In this document: positions 45,555 through 55,740 of the stretch, piece by piece
Numbering within the stretch: the stretch's first letter is position 1
Layout: each line of letters opens with the position of its first letter
DNA from: Brachypterus glaber
Lineage: Eukaryota > Arthropoda > Insecta > Coleoptera > Kateretidae
Length of the DNA stretch: 64,000 nucleotides
NCBI GenBank assembly: GCA_958510825.1
Contig: OY294045.1
Coordinates: 95,044,988-95,108,987, forward strand
Direction: 5' to 3'
Notes under the pieces: generated by a model
What the model was told of the DNA's origin: nothing
Seen by the model: the letters and a program-made list of their open reading frames with translations, nothing else
Database searches by the model: none
Position numbers and translations under genes: made by a program

Positions 45555-47433
45555 AATACAAAATAAAAATTCGTGTGGTGACGATAAAATTTCTAGTGCT
45601 TTCGTAAAAAAAATAAGTAGTGCGTTGATAGTTCCTTTGGTTATATTGTTTAACTTAGCAATAATTTGTTGTGAGTTTCCTCAGACATTAAAGACGGCAG
45701 TAATAACTCCTATTTATAAAAGGGGTGATAAAACTTGTCCTGAAAATTATAGACCCATATCTGTTTTAAGTGTTTTTTCAAAAATTTTTGAGAGAGTTTT
45801 ATATAATAAATTAATAAGTTTTATCGACAAGTATAATTTATACACAAGTTCTCAACATGGTTTCAGGAAAAATAGATCTACCGAAACGGCGAGTGTCGAA
45901 TGCATGGATTATATTTACAAGGAATTGGACAGTGGAAATTATGTAGCAGGTATCTTTTTTGATTTAAGTATAGCTTTTGACGTAATAGACTCAATAAAAC
46001 TAATAAAAAAACTTTATAATTTTGGAATTAGGGGTCCCTGTCTTGAAATTATAAAAAGTTTTTTAGTAAATAGGAAAATGAAAGTAAAAACAAATGGCGC
46101 AGTTTCTGAAGAGCATAACTTAGACTTTGGTGTAGTTCAAGGCAGTATGTTAGGTCCAGCGCTGTTTCTTATGTTTGCAAATGACTTGCCAAAATATATT
46201 TCTATAGGAAAACTCCTTATGTTTGCTGACGACACCGCAATTATTATTTCAGAAAAAAAACCAGATAAACTGGCAAGTCTTTTGCAAACTGTAATAGACG
46301 AGTTTAAAAAATGGTGCGCTGAAAACGGCCTAATCATAAATACTGAAAAAACAATATGCATAAATTTTTGTAACAGAAGGGAAATGCCATTTAACCCAGT
46401 TTTAAAAATTAATGATACAGGTATACATTTTGAAAATGAAACAAAATATTTAGGCTCAATTTTTGATTCCCACTTAACTTGGGGTCCAAATACAGAAGCT
46501 ATTATCAAAAAAATAAATAGTTCATATTTTGCTTTCTTAAATCTGAAAAGATGCCTAACTGAAAAATCAATTTTAAATGTCTAGTACTCACTAGTGTATA
46601 GTAGAATTGCCTTTGACATCTTGTTGTGGGGAGCTACTCCAAATATGGAGCGAATTCTTATTGCACAAAAAAGAATTGTTAGATTAATTTTTGACCTGAA
46701 ACCTAGGGAAACCTGTAAGAATACTTTTATTTCTAAAAATATATTGACAGTTCCCTGTATTTACATATTAAAAACAGCATTATATACCAAAATAAACCTG
46801 AACACTTATACAGATGTTAACAAATGTCAATATAGGACAAGAAATGAAGGTGTTCTTAAGATTGAAAAGAATAAAACTGCTTTATACGAAAGGTCAATAA
46901 GTTTTATGGGCGCAAAGATTTTAAATAAACTGCCGGAATTAATAAAAAACACAAATAATATGAATACATTCAAAAAGGATTTGAGAAATATGCTCGAAAG
47001 AAAGGCATATTATACTTTAGAAGAATTCTTTAAAGATAAGCCCTAAGCAATTTAATTTGAATATGAATGTTTTTAAAATGTACTTAAATGTTTTTATATG
47101 TATTTAAATATTTTTAAATGTATTTACTAAATGTTTTTGAATGTATCTATCGATTTGTTTAAATTTTAACTTCTTGTTAAATCAATTTAAATTGTAATTT
47201 TTTTTTTGTTAAATTATTTTATATCTTTTTGTTCTTAGTTATTTTGTAAGATTGACGTATGTTTTTATATGTATTTAAATATTTTTAAATGTATTTACTA
47301 AATGTTTTTGAATGTATCTATCGATTTGTTTAAATTTTAACTTCTTGTTAAATCAATTTAAATTGTAATTTTTTTTTTGTTAAATTATTTTATATCTTTT
47401 TGTTCTTAGTTATTTTGTAAGATTGACGTATGT
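45555..47433 (+). pseudogene. LINE A: 5'-truncated jockey-like LINE
   Basis: One reading frame from about 45555 to 47046, broken only by a TAG at 46582-46584. Blocks seen: NYRPISVLSVFSKIFERVL, QHGFRKNRSTETAS, IFFDLSIAFDVI (motif A), GVVQGSMLGPALFLMFANDL (motif B), FADDTAIII (motif C), then thumb WCAENGLIINTEKT, KYLGSIFDSHLTW, and after the stop LIAQKRIVRLIF. The endonuclease is missing. The 3' UTR has a 171-bp tandem duplication; the LINE's last part lies beyond LINE B at 52269-52335, ending in (TTCTA)n. Closest in style to the - strand LINE at 3085-5340. Confidence 0.88.
47091..47433. repeat. 171-bp tandem duplication in LINE A 3' UTR
   Basis: Two consecutive copies (47091-47261, 47262-47432), each starting TTTTTATATGTATTTAAAT and ending AAGATTGACGTATG. 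LINE B inserted at the end of the second copy. Confidence 0.95.
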
Positions 47434-47826
47434 TGAGGTTTGAATAAATTTTTTGACGGTTGATATACACCTCCGTAATAAACCCGAAATTTTCGTTAAA
47501 TAAATAATTTAAAATCTGCGAGTTTACGTTTCGTAATCGTAGTTGTGCCGAAGTTCAAGTGTACATTTAAAAAACTGTGAAATACGCACCCTTATAGGAT
47601 ATATTAAACTTTATTTTTTCTTTATGTGCTATTGTCCGCATATAAAAAAAACAAACTAAAATAAAAAGTGTTTACGCTAAAACCCAGTGAATGTTACTTT
47701 CGTAAACAACTTTACATGGTGTTCATTTACCAAATTTACGCAAATTTTATGAATAAACTTTAAACTAAGTGCATAATTTGAACTTATTTTTTCCTAATAG
47801 TCCATTTGTAAACAAGTGCAAAAGAG

Positions 47827-48702
47827 ATGGCATCAATATGCTCAGTATGTTCTGCCCAAGTCAATGAACCGCACAAAGCATGTTGCGCGCGTTGTCAACT
47901 CACGTTCCACATCAGCTGTAGCAGTAACCGCGATGACGCGTTTTATTGCCCCGAGTGCGACAATCAAATAATGGTGAAGGCGTCTTCTACACCAGACAAT
48001 CCTATTACCATTACTCACTTTGAATTAATAATGCAACAATTAACTCAAATCAATGCAAATATTACGGATTTAAAGAAAACTATCGAAACCCAAGGGCAAG
48101 AAATTGCAAGATGCAAGGCGTCTATTTCTACACTCCAAAAAGACAATACTGCTCTAAACAATAAAGTTTTAGAAATTGAAAAGCTCACAAAATCCAACCT
48201 AAATTTTGAGGACTCTTTCCAAGAATTTCATCAAAGAATTATAAGGAAAAACAACCTTATTCTAAGTGGCATACCGGCTGATACACAAAATTACCTAGAC
48301 TTCGCAAAAAAAGCTTTTCAGTCAGTTCTGCCGAATTATAATTTTCATTTAGTGTCCTACAACAAATTAGGCAATATAAACACGGAATCTAATACTTATA
48401 CTGCTAAATTTACGCTAGAAAATGAAAACCAGGCTCTACAACTTTTAAAAAATAAATCAAAAATTTCTAAAACTATTTATCCTACATTAAAAATAAAGCC
48501 CGATTTAACAAAAACTCAATCTCAACATCTATCTGCGTTATACACAGAACTAAATCATCGCAAAGCAAGCGGCGATTCCAATATTTATATTCGATACCGT
48601 AATAACGTCCCTGAAATCGCCAAGGATACCAATAAAAGACAGCGGGATGAAGATGTATCTCCAAAATCAGTAAGAGGGCAAAAATCTGGCCGTAAAGTTT
48701 AA
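47827..48702 (+). CDS. LINE B ORF1 protein
   Basis: 291 codons, ATG in good context (GAGATGG). Residues ~5-45 form a PHD-like zinc finger (CSVCSAQVNE, CCARCQLTFHISC, FYCPEC). Residues ~60-120 are a coiled coil (QLTQINANITDLKKTIETQG onward), then an RRM-like part with RKNNLILSGIP and a C-terminal basic tail (KRQRDEDVSPKSVRG, GRKV). This zinc finger-coiled coil-RRM layout is that of nucleic-acid-binding ORF1 proteins of several LINE clades, which coat the LINE RNA. It ends in TAA at 48700-48702, and the very next codon begins ORF2 in the same frame. Confidence 0.88.
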   Translation: MASICSVCSAQVNEPHKACCARCQLTFHISCSSNRDDAFYCPECDNQIMVKASSTPDNPITITHFELIMQQLTQINANITDLKKTIETQGQEIARCKASISTLQKDNTALNNKVLEIEKLTKSNLNFEDSFQEFHQRIIRKNNLILSGIPADTQNYLDFAKKAFQSVLPNYNFHLVSYNKLGNINTESNTYTAKFTLENENQALQLLKNKSKISKTIYPTLKIKPDLTKTQSQHLSALYTELNHRKASGDSNIYIRYRNNVPEIAKDTNKRQRDEDVSPKSVRGQKSGRKV

Positions 48703-48714
48703 CAATTTTTAAGA
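48700..48714 (+). promoter_or_regulatory. Candidate stop-codon readthrough site between ORF1 and ORF2
   Basis: TAA CAA TTT TTA AGA: a single UAA separates ORF1 and ORF2 in one frame. CAA UUU after the stop is one base from the CAR-YYA context known to promote readthrough in tobacco mosaic virus. The only nearby AUG (48729) is out of frame and stops after three codons. Function is inferred. Confidence 0.5.
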
Positions 48715-51700
48715 AGAAAATTTATAATATGGAATATTGAAGGTTTTAGCAACTTTGAATTACACTCTGAGTCTTTGTATGTCGACTTTTTCTTTCTTTG
48801 TGAAACTCATTTAATCTTAGACTGTAAATTACCTAAAAACTTTTCCAGTGTATACAACATTATCAGCTCACCGGCTATTAAGGAAAAATCGCGCGGCCGT
48901 GCCAGTGGCGGTCTGGCGTTTGCATTCAAGAAGAGCTACAAGTGTACCACAATTGACACATCACCTTGGTGGATAATCTGCAATGTTACGTGTAATAGCT
49001 TTTCCGTAATTTTCTGCTGTGTTTATTTTAAACCATCGCTTGACCTGGAACAAATTTTGGATCTACTGCAGCTGACACTAGATGACGTCAAATCTAAATA
49101 TGAAAACTGTACTTTTATTATGTGCGGTGACTTTAATTGCAGGATGGGAAATTTGGACAGTTTTGCCGATTTATGTGAAAATACAAATTTGTTTGTGTCT
49201 CGGGCCAGTTGTGACACAAAAAGTAATGCAAAGGGCCAAGTACTATTTGACTTTATGTGCAGCAATTCGTTCACGCTACTAAACGGCAGAACAGCTTCCG
49301 ATAAAACTGCGAATTTTACTTACGTAAGTACCCTAGGTAAGAGCGTTATAGACCTCGTTTGGTGCAACAACGATTATTTGCATAAGGTGCGCGATCTTGA
49401 AGTCCTTAACTCGTTTTCACCTTCACATCACTTTCCTGTTCTATTAACTTTTGACTCAGCCGTAGATATTTTGCCAGATAATAAAAAAGCTGTAGCGAAT
49501 AGTACAGACATCTTTCGCTGGAACACTAGTAAACACGACGAATTTTACAGCAAAATGTTACACTCCGATAATATATTTAACTACAGAGAAAACGATATCT
49601 CCGCTTCTTATTTAAACTTACTCAGTTCTATCACTGACTGTGCCAAAGATTTGCGCTTAAATTTAAATTCTACAAAGAAACTTACTTCCTTTAACCATAT
49701 CTGGTTTGATCATGAGTGCTTACTAGCGAAAAAAGCTGCCAAAAATGCTTTAAAAAACTGTAAAAAAAATAACTTCTCGCAGGACTTACTTGTAATTTAT
49801 CTGAGCCTTAAAAAACAGTACAGGCGTATTTTAAAACTTAAAAAGGAGGCTCATACAATTAACTTAACTCTCAGGCTTAGTGCAACTAAAAATCAATCAG
49901 AATTTTGGAAATTAATTAAAAATTTACGCTCAAATAATAAACCTGCTAGTTTATCCTTGCTTGACTGGGAGTCCTTTTATGACTCAATTTACACTGTGCA
50001 TAACGAGTCACAATTTTTATATTCTGACGCCGGTTCGTCATTACTAACTTCGCGTATAACTTTAAATGAACTAAAGTCCAGTCTTAATAAATGCAAAAAT
50101 GGTAAAAGTCCAGGTAAGGACAATATTCCATTTGAGTTTTTTAAGTATCTACCAGAAAACTGGTTATGCTACCTACTGAATTTATATAACAATATATTTG
50201 ACAAAGAAATCATTCCCCATACTTGGTCGGAAATTTCACTTCTTATGCTTCACAAAAAAGGTCCAGTTGAGGATCCTGCTAATTACCGCGGTATAGCTCT
50301 ACTAAACTGTATGGAAAAAATATTCTCTCAAATAATTTTACAAAGGCTTACAGAGTGGTCCGATACATTTAATGTTATACCGGAATGTCAGGCAGGCTTT
50401 AGACAAAACCGGGGTTGCTTGGATAATCTATTTACTCTTAATTCCCTCATTAATATCTGTCTACGGTTGAAAGGTAGAAAACTTTATGCGATTTTTGTAG
50501 ATTTCAAACGTGCGTTTGACTGTATTAACCACCATCTGTTATGGAAAAAATTACACTCTCTTGGAGTAAGTTCGAAAATAATCAGGATCCTCAAAATGTT
50601 GTATGACAAAGCAATTGCACAAATAAAAACTGCTGAAGGCTATTCAAAACCCTACAACATTTCTGAGGGAGTTCTACAGGGTGAACCATTAAGCCCCATT
50701 CTTTTTGCATTGTTTATTTCTGACATAGAAAAATATTTTAGGGAAAATGGAGCCTTGGGTGTTAATGTGGATGGTCTTGTGGACATACTTATGCTTTTAT
50801 ACGCTGATGATTTGGTCATTTTTGGGGAATCGCCCATTGATATTTCACGTAAACTCAAAATTCTCTCTCAGTATGCAAATGAAAATGGCCTTAAAATTAA
50901 CATTAAAAAAACGAAAATAATCTGTTTTACCAAGGGTGGCTTTAGGTATTCACGTGACTTAAACTTTAAATATGACGGCGACAATATTGAAGTAGTAAAC
51001 AAGTACGTTTACCTGGGTGTTACATTCTCTCAGTCAGGGCTATTCGCTGAAATGACCAAAGAAGCATGCAATAAAACAAAAAAATCAATCGGTACCGTTA
51101 TGTCCCTTTTGTCAAACTCAAAAATCAACAGCTGGCAATCCCGAATTAAACTTTATGAATCTATAGTCCTATCTACTTTGCTTTATAGTTCTCCAGTTTG
51201 GGCGTTACGTTTCTTTAATGAAATTGAGCGTGTTCAGTTGGCCTTTTTTAAAAGATTATTTTTACTCCCCCGCAACACCCCGGATTATATGATACGACTC
51301 GAAACTGGGTCCGTTAAAGTTTCTTTCTTGACTTTTAAAATGTGCCTTAATTGGATTGAAAAGCTTATTAGAATGCCCGCTCATAGATACCCCAAGCTTT
51401 GTTTTAACCGCTTACAAAACTTAAACAATGGTAATACAAAATATAACTGGTTGGCACAGTTTCAATGTATGCTGGAAAAAATTGATGAATCTAACTTTTT
51501 GACTAATTTAACAGTAAGAAAAATAAAATACAATAGACCAATTTTACTTAACAAATTTCGCGAATTTCTACATAGAGATGACATAAATTCATTATTTTTT
51601 TCCAAAAATTCAACTATTTATCAAAAGTTTAGAATTAATCTGGAACCTCAAAATTATTTATACTGTCGAGATAATATCTCTATCATTCGTATAATAATGC

Positions 51701-51993
51701 AATTACGTATGGCTACAAGCTTTTCTACCTCCTTCTCATTCAATGGCAGCTTTTACAAAATCAACCCTAAAGAAGTATGTACTATTTGCAACTTAAACGA
51801 GTTTGAGACTTTAGATCATATTTTCTTTAAATGCCCCATGTACAAACCGTTGCGTGCACCTTACATTGATAGCCTTATTAACCTAGACGGTCTAGTCTTT
51901 GCACTTAACTTTCTTAATGTAACTAAAATAAAAATGCTGCACAGTTTTATCGGAAACTTATTAAAGCTCCGTTCCTTTATAACTAACGAATAA
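48703..51993 (+). CDS. LINE B ORF2: endonuclease-reverse transcriptase
   Basis: Open for 1,096 codons directly after the ORF1 stop. APE-type endonuclease: IIWNIEG at residue ~8, FLCETH, MCGDFNCRMGN, IDLVWCN and SHHFPV (most families have SDH here). Reverse transcriptase: YRGIALLNCMEKIF, CQAGFRQNRGC, IFVDFKRAFD (motif A), LQGEPLSPILFALF (motif B), LLYADDLVIF (motif C), then INIKKTKIICF and YLGVTF. C-terminal zinc knuckle CTICNLNEFETLDHIFFKC. There is no in-frame AUG before the endonuclease: the first Met codon is inside MCGDFN. Start by stop readthrough or another non-AUG route is therefore required. Confidence 0.92.
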   Translation, partial: QFLRRKFIIWNIEGFSNFELHSESLYVDFFFLCETHLILDCKLPKNFSSVYNIISSPAIKEKSRGRASGGLAFAFKKSYKCTTIDTSPWWIICNVTCNSFSVIFCCVYFKPSLDLEQILDLLQLTLDDVKSKYENCTFIMCGDFNCRMGNLDSFADLCENTNLFVSRASCDTKSNAKGQVLFDFMCSNSFTLLNGRTASDKTANFTYVSTLGKSVIDLVWCNNDYLHKVRDLEVLNSFSPSHHFPVLLTFDSAVDILPDNKKAVANSTDIFRWNTSKHDEFYSKMLHSDNIFNYRENDISASYLNLLSSITDCAKDLRLNLNSTKKLTSFNHIWFDHECLLAKKAAKNALKNCKKNNFSQDLLVIYLSLKKQYRRILKLKKEAHTINLTLRLSATKNQSEFWKLIKNLRSNNKPASLSLLDWESFYDSIYTVHNESQFLYSDAGSSLLTSRITLNELKSSLNKCKNGKSPGKDNIPFEFFKYLPENWLCYLLNLYNNIFDKEIIPHTWSEISLLMLHKKGPVEDPANYRGIALLNCMEKIFSQIILQRLTEWSDTFNVIPECQAGFRQNRGCLDNLFTLNSLINICLRLKGRKLYAIFVDFKRAFDCINHHLLWKKLHSLGVSSKIIRILKMLYDKAIAQIKTAEGYSKPYNISEGVLQGEPLSPILFALFISDIEKYFRENGALGVNVDGLVDILMLLYADDLVIFGESPIDISRKLKILSQYANENGLKINIKKTKIICFTKGGFRYSRDLNFKYDGDNIEVVNKYVYLGVTFSQSGLFAEMTKEACNKTKKSIGTVMSLLSNSKINSWQSRIKLYESIVLSTLLYSSPVWALRFFNEIERVQLAFFKRLFLLPRNTPDYMIRLETGSVKVSFLTFKMCLNWIEKLIRMPAHRYPKLCFNRLQNLNNGNTKYNWLAQFQCMLEKIDESNFLTNLTVRKIKYNRPILLNKFREFLHRDDINSLFFSKNSTIYQKFRINLEPQNYLYCRDNISIIRIIMQLRMATSFSTSFSFNGSFYKINPKEVCTICNLNEFETLDHIFFKCPMYKPLRAPYIDSLINLDGLVFALNFLNVTKIKMLHSFIGNLLKLRSFITNE

Positions 51994-52268
51994 TGCTTTT
52001 TGTCTTTAACCTTTAAATATTGGTATTATCGTTTCTTCTTATAATTAACTTTTTTTTTTGTATTAAAATTTCTGCTTTTTCTTTTTATTAAATTATCTAT
52101 GAATATCCATCAAATTACTTAAATAGTTAGGGTTTAGTATTTAGTGTATTTTTTTTTCTCTTCTCTTGTATTTTTTTTTATATATTCAAACTTCTTGTAA
52201 CAAGATTTGTAATCTTTTATACAATAAACGTTTATTATATTATTATTATTATTAAGATTGACGTATGT

Positions 52269-52335
52269 AATATACAATTATTTGTATCAGACTACAATAA
52301 ATAAATTCTATTCTATTCTATTCTATTCTATTCTG
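52269..52335 (+). repeat. LINE A 3' tail with (TTCTA)n
   Basis: Sequence resuming after LINE B: AATATACAATTATTTGTATC, AATAAATAAA, then five or so TTCTA units ending at 52335, where element Y copy 2 resumes (TTGATGTACATTTATA). Confidence 0.8.
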
Positions 52336-52447
52336 TTGATGTACATTTATACAAAGGTGTAAAATTTACACATTTATAGAGTGTTTTACACCATTTCAAT
52401 GTAATTTCTTTCAGTGTAGCCCCCGTCTTAAACATATTAATGTTAAT

Positions 52448-52763
52448 AATTTTCACCGACTTGCAGAAGGCCTTTGATAGAGTACCAGTACCGCTGCTTC
52501 TATTGAAACTAGAAAAATTTTACCATATTAATGGTCCACTCTTATCATGTTTAAGCTCTATGTTAAATGGACGTAAACAGTTTGTATATTTAAATGGCTT
52601 TATCTCAGACGTGTTCGATGTTCTCTCAGGTGTTGGCCAGGGTACCCATTTGGGTCCAATACTGTTCTTGTTGTTTATAAATGATGTCAAAAAAATCTTA
52701 ACTGTCTTATTCCTTTTATTTGCCGATGATTGCAAACTTTTCAAGGTTATTAAATGTCTTGCT
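52448..52763 (+). pseudogene. LINE C, 5' part (reverse-transcriptase core)
   Basis: Frame from ~52440 reads IFTDLQKAFDRVP (motif A), GVGQGTHLGPILFLLFINDV (motif B) and FADDCKLFKV (motif C), then is cut after IKCLA at 52763 by a 3-kb insertion. It lacks everything upstream of motif A. It inserted into the Y-X spacer after TGTTAAT. Confidence 0.85.
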
Positions 52764-53081
52764 GATAGGATTCAGACGATTTGTTACATGTACTAAATAA
52801 GTTTTTAATTTTCTTAAATCAGCTAAACTATAATCACCATGATATTCTACAATTTCTGAAGATATACTATCTAAAATTCTATTAATATTTTCCACTTCAC
52901 TGTTAAAATTAAAAGTCGGATCTACATATTTTACTTTAGGATCTTCCCTAGCTATGGCTCTACCTAAAACTTTAATTCTAGATGCTCTATTATTTTTTGC
53001 TGTTAAATGTCTTATACGAAGTTCATAATTTACCATTTCTGCAGTCAAAAATCTAATTTCCATTTTATCTAAATCTTCCAT
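52764..53081 (-). pseudogene. Gag-like N-terminal fragment
   Basis: ATG at 53081 opens MEDLDKMEIRFLTAEMVNYE, followed by YELRIRHLTAKN and LADLRKLKTYLVHVTNRL. The charged, helical, regularly spaced character is that of the first ~100 residues of gag proteins in insect LTR retroelements. It breaks off at the insertion border after about 106 residues; the remainder of the open frame belongs to antisense LINE C. Assignment by style only. Confidence 0.4.
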
Positions 53082-53570
53082 TTTGAATAATTATTTTCAA
53101 AATTTAAATTCAATTTACTCAAAATATTTATTTTATAATAAAATATTTATACTGTACCACAAATTATTTTTTTTTTGTGTACACTGCTCAACAAAGTTTT
53201 TGCATACTTTGGAAAATTTCCCAAATATGTCAAAAAAATACTAAATTATTATTTATCTCAATTGGACAAATTAATAATTATAAATAGTCTCCAAAACTAC
53301 AAAATTAGCTAATATTTATTCATATCCTTCGCATAAATAAATACCCTATTATCCATTTATTTCTATTGAATAAACGATAATTTCTAGAAAAACTGAACCC
53401 ACGCCAAAATTTCTCTATTCCATGTTATTCCATAAAATTCAGAAAAAACATAAAAAACACATATCATATATCTTATCAGATTAACTCTAATTTGACTTAA
53501 TTTTCAACAAAAAATATTTTATTCAACAGTTATATGTAGTTTTTCTCAAAATGAACTTTAAGTTACACTG

Positions 53571-54112
53571 AAAAAAAAATAAGCTTTAGATTTTTACAAA
53601 AAATACACTGAGAAAAATGGAGTAAAATTAAAAAAACAAGTGTTCTATCTATCCAAATACCACGTTCTTGGGCGCCAATATTAGTGTACCGTAATTAATA
53701 CGTTCACTGCCAACGGCTAGTTTTGACAGCGGAGCAATGGGTACGGGCAAGGGAAAAATAGAAAGAATTAATTAATGTTGTTAGGGGCGCCAGTTACTTT
53801 AGCTTTTACTCCTTTAGGTAAGTAACAACCTAGTGTAAATACTTAAGCTTTTCAGTTTGAGAAAATATAACCCCTAAATAAAATAAGATAATTCATTTGA
53901 GAAATTTATTATAAATAAACTTAATGAAAGCACATCAAGTAATGTATTAATATATATAAAAAATATGTGTAATTATATTAAGATATAATTAAAGAAATCT
54001 TAATAAAAATTACTAAATTCAGAAATCATTCGACTTAAATGTATAAAGAAAACATGAAGTTCAGCAAGCACCAAGAAATGTATGTAAACAACAATCATTT
54101 CTTGCAGTGTAT
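53571..54112. mobile_element. Possible MITE with TACACTG ends
   Basis: TACACTGAAAAAAAAATAAG near 53571 faces TTTCTTGCAGTGTA near 54099-54112, similar in type to the ends of element Y. The interior contains GGGCGCC twice (53668, 53785). Support is moderate. Confidence 0.4.
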
Positions 54113-55740
54113 AAAAGTCATGCTTAAATTAGAAATCATTTAATCAAAAGTATGATATTTAATAATTAATAAATGAGATTAAATGTTTTAAAAAAAATAA
54201 GTACCTAAAAATGAACAAAAGCCAGAAGGGCATATAGTATTAATCAATACTATATCAGATCTGATAAAGTTTACAGTTATAAGAATATTGAAATAAAAGA
54301 ATTTAAAAATATGAAATATTGCGTTCAAAAGTTTTCAGAATGAGTACTTAGCTGGTTTCTGCAAAATCCATGAGGTATGAATTCCATCGTCTCCATCTGT
54401 GCAAGTCTCCCCTATGCTGATGAATTCATTTCTCAAATGAAAGAAAAAAAAATATAGGCTGTCCCATCTACTTTGGAAAAATTATCTTCCAGGATAAAAT
54501 GTACGATTGAAAATGTTGTCCGGGATTAAATATGCTTTTGAAAATTATGTCCAATATAAAATTGTCTGCTAGACGGTCATATAGAATTTATCTATGCCGA
54601 AAAATACAGAACCATGTTCCAACAGAACATCACTCCATGCGGAGAACTTGTATATCAAATATACCAAAATAAACTTCAACTTAAATTAATGTAATTCCAT
54701 ATTAATGGTATAGAAATGGTGAGTAATTAATGGTAATTAATTAATGTAGTAATAATGGTGCTAAAACAATAATTATATCTCAGAAATATTCTAAGAAACA
54801 GAAAAACTTAACTTACGTGTCATTCTAAGTCTTCGATGTCCATCGAAACGTTATAAATGCGTAATTGTAGAAAATAACAGTTATAATATCTTCCGCATTG
54901 TTTAAATATTCATTTTCACTAACTTTAAATAAAAATACATGAAGGATTACTTCGATGATTACAGAAAATAAACACTCGTCAAAATGACACCACCATTGTA
55001 CAGAGTTGCATCAAGAAGGAGCGAAAATCGACCTTATCAACCGGTATGAACCCTTCAGGTAAATAAAATCCTATTTCTGAACTATTAGCGACATCTATGC
55101 AAGTCATTATCAACTACAGTTTTACCGTATAGGATTCCTAATAAAGGTAACGAAAACTACACCAAAAATAATAACAAAAAGACTATTTCCTAATAAATCC
55201 GTATTAGTGATATCTAACCTCAAAATATTACTCTAAGAAACAAATATAAACAATACTTATTGTTTATCAGCAAAACTAATAAAAATACGAACAGAATACT
55301 AAGTGTCCTGTGAACTAAGTATAAACAAAATACTAAATCTAAGTGAGCAGTTCCAGCAAACTATTTTCAACAAATTCTGGATTATCCCGAAGCAATAAGC
55401 ATATGAAACTTTCCAGGAGAGACAAGCTACAAATGAAAGCCAGTGAAATCCAACCCTCAATAGACTCTGAAACATATAAAAACCAGGTAAGTCCATAGAC
55501 AAATGCACTATAGAGAAATAAGTCATATGATTCTTTATTATTAAAAATCATATTCTAATTATGTTTTCTTTATGTTATTTTCAGGTAGAACTATGGAATA
55601 GAGACTCATATGGTTAGAATTCAGTTCCTGCTACAAAATAGTCCCAGATACAAAATAGTTCTGTACGTACGTAACTATTTATATACAAAATAAACATAAA
55701 TTATAACGTAAGTAAACGAATAGTTTAATTAACCCTTGCT

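Larger units (their letters stand above)
47434..52253 (+). mobile_element. LINE B: full-length two-ORF LINE with perfect 15-bp target duplication
   Basis: AAGATTGACGTATGT lies at both 47419-47433 and 52254-52268. Between them are a ~390-bp 5' UTR, ORF1 (47827-48702), ORF2 (48703-51993), a ~255-bp 3' UTR and a short (ATT)n tail. Both ORFs are open. Features of ORF2 (GDFNCRMG endonuclease block, GVLQGEPLSPILFALFISDI in the reverse transcriptase, C-terminal CCHC) point to the L2/CR1 side of LINEs rather than jockey; the exact clade needs a tree. The intact target duplication and open frames suggest a young insertion. Confidence 0.9.
45019..52421. mobile_element. Element Y, copy 2, interrupted by LINE A (and LINE B inside it)
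   Basis: Left part 45019-45554 and right part 52336-52421 match copy 1 of Y. Compared with copy 1 it lacks ~205 bp internally (after AAATATTATAAAATGTATG) and ~56 bp at the LINE A insertion point (copy 1 42270-42325). The 3' end TTTCAGTGTAGCCCCCGTCT and the following spacer continue exactly as after copy 1. Confidence 0.8.
52764..55734 (-). mobile_element. 3-kb insertion in LINE C with 6-bp target duplication
   Basis: CTTGCT flanks it at 52758-52763 and 55735-55740, and LINE C reads on in frame across the join (IKCLA then ILQSDD), so the borders are exact. A gag-like frame lies on the - strand at the left edge (53081-52764). The ends (GATAGGATTC.. and ..TTAATTAACC) are not TG..CA, and no second long repeat is found, so it is not a standard complete LTR element. 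The rest (53090-55734) is AT-rich with a MITE inside (53571-54112). Confidence 0.6.

Noticed and set aside
53660..53800. TGGCGCC on the - strand, twice, as a tRNA primer-binding site of an LTR element
   Set aside because: Two copies 120 bp apart, neither preceded by a recognisable LTR end; the segment also fits inside a MITE-like unit.
54835..54875. TTCGATG/CATCGAA followed by GAAACGTT as a hammerhead
   Set aside because: The hairpin overlaps the GAAA box itself and no CTGANGA box precedes it.
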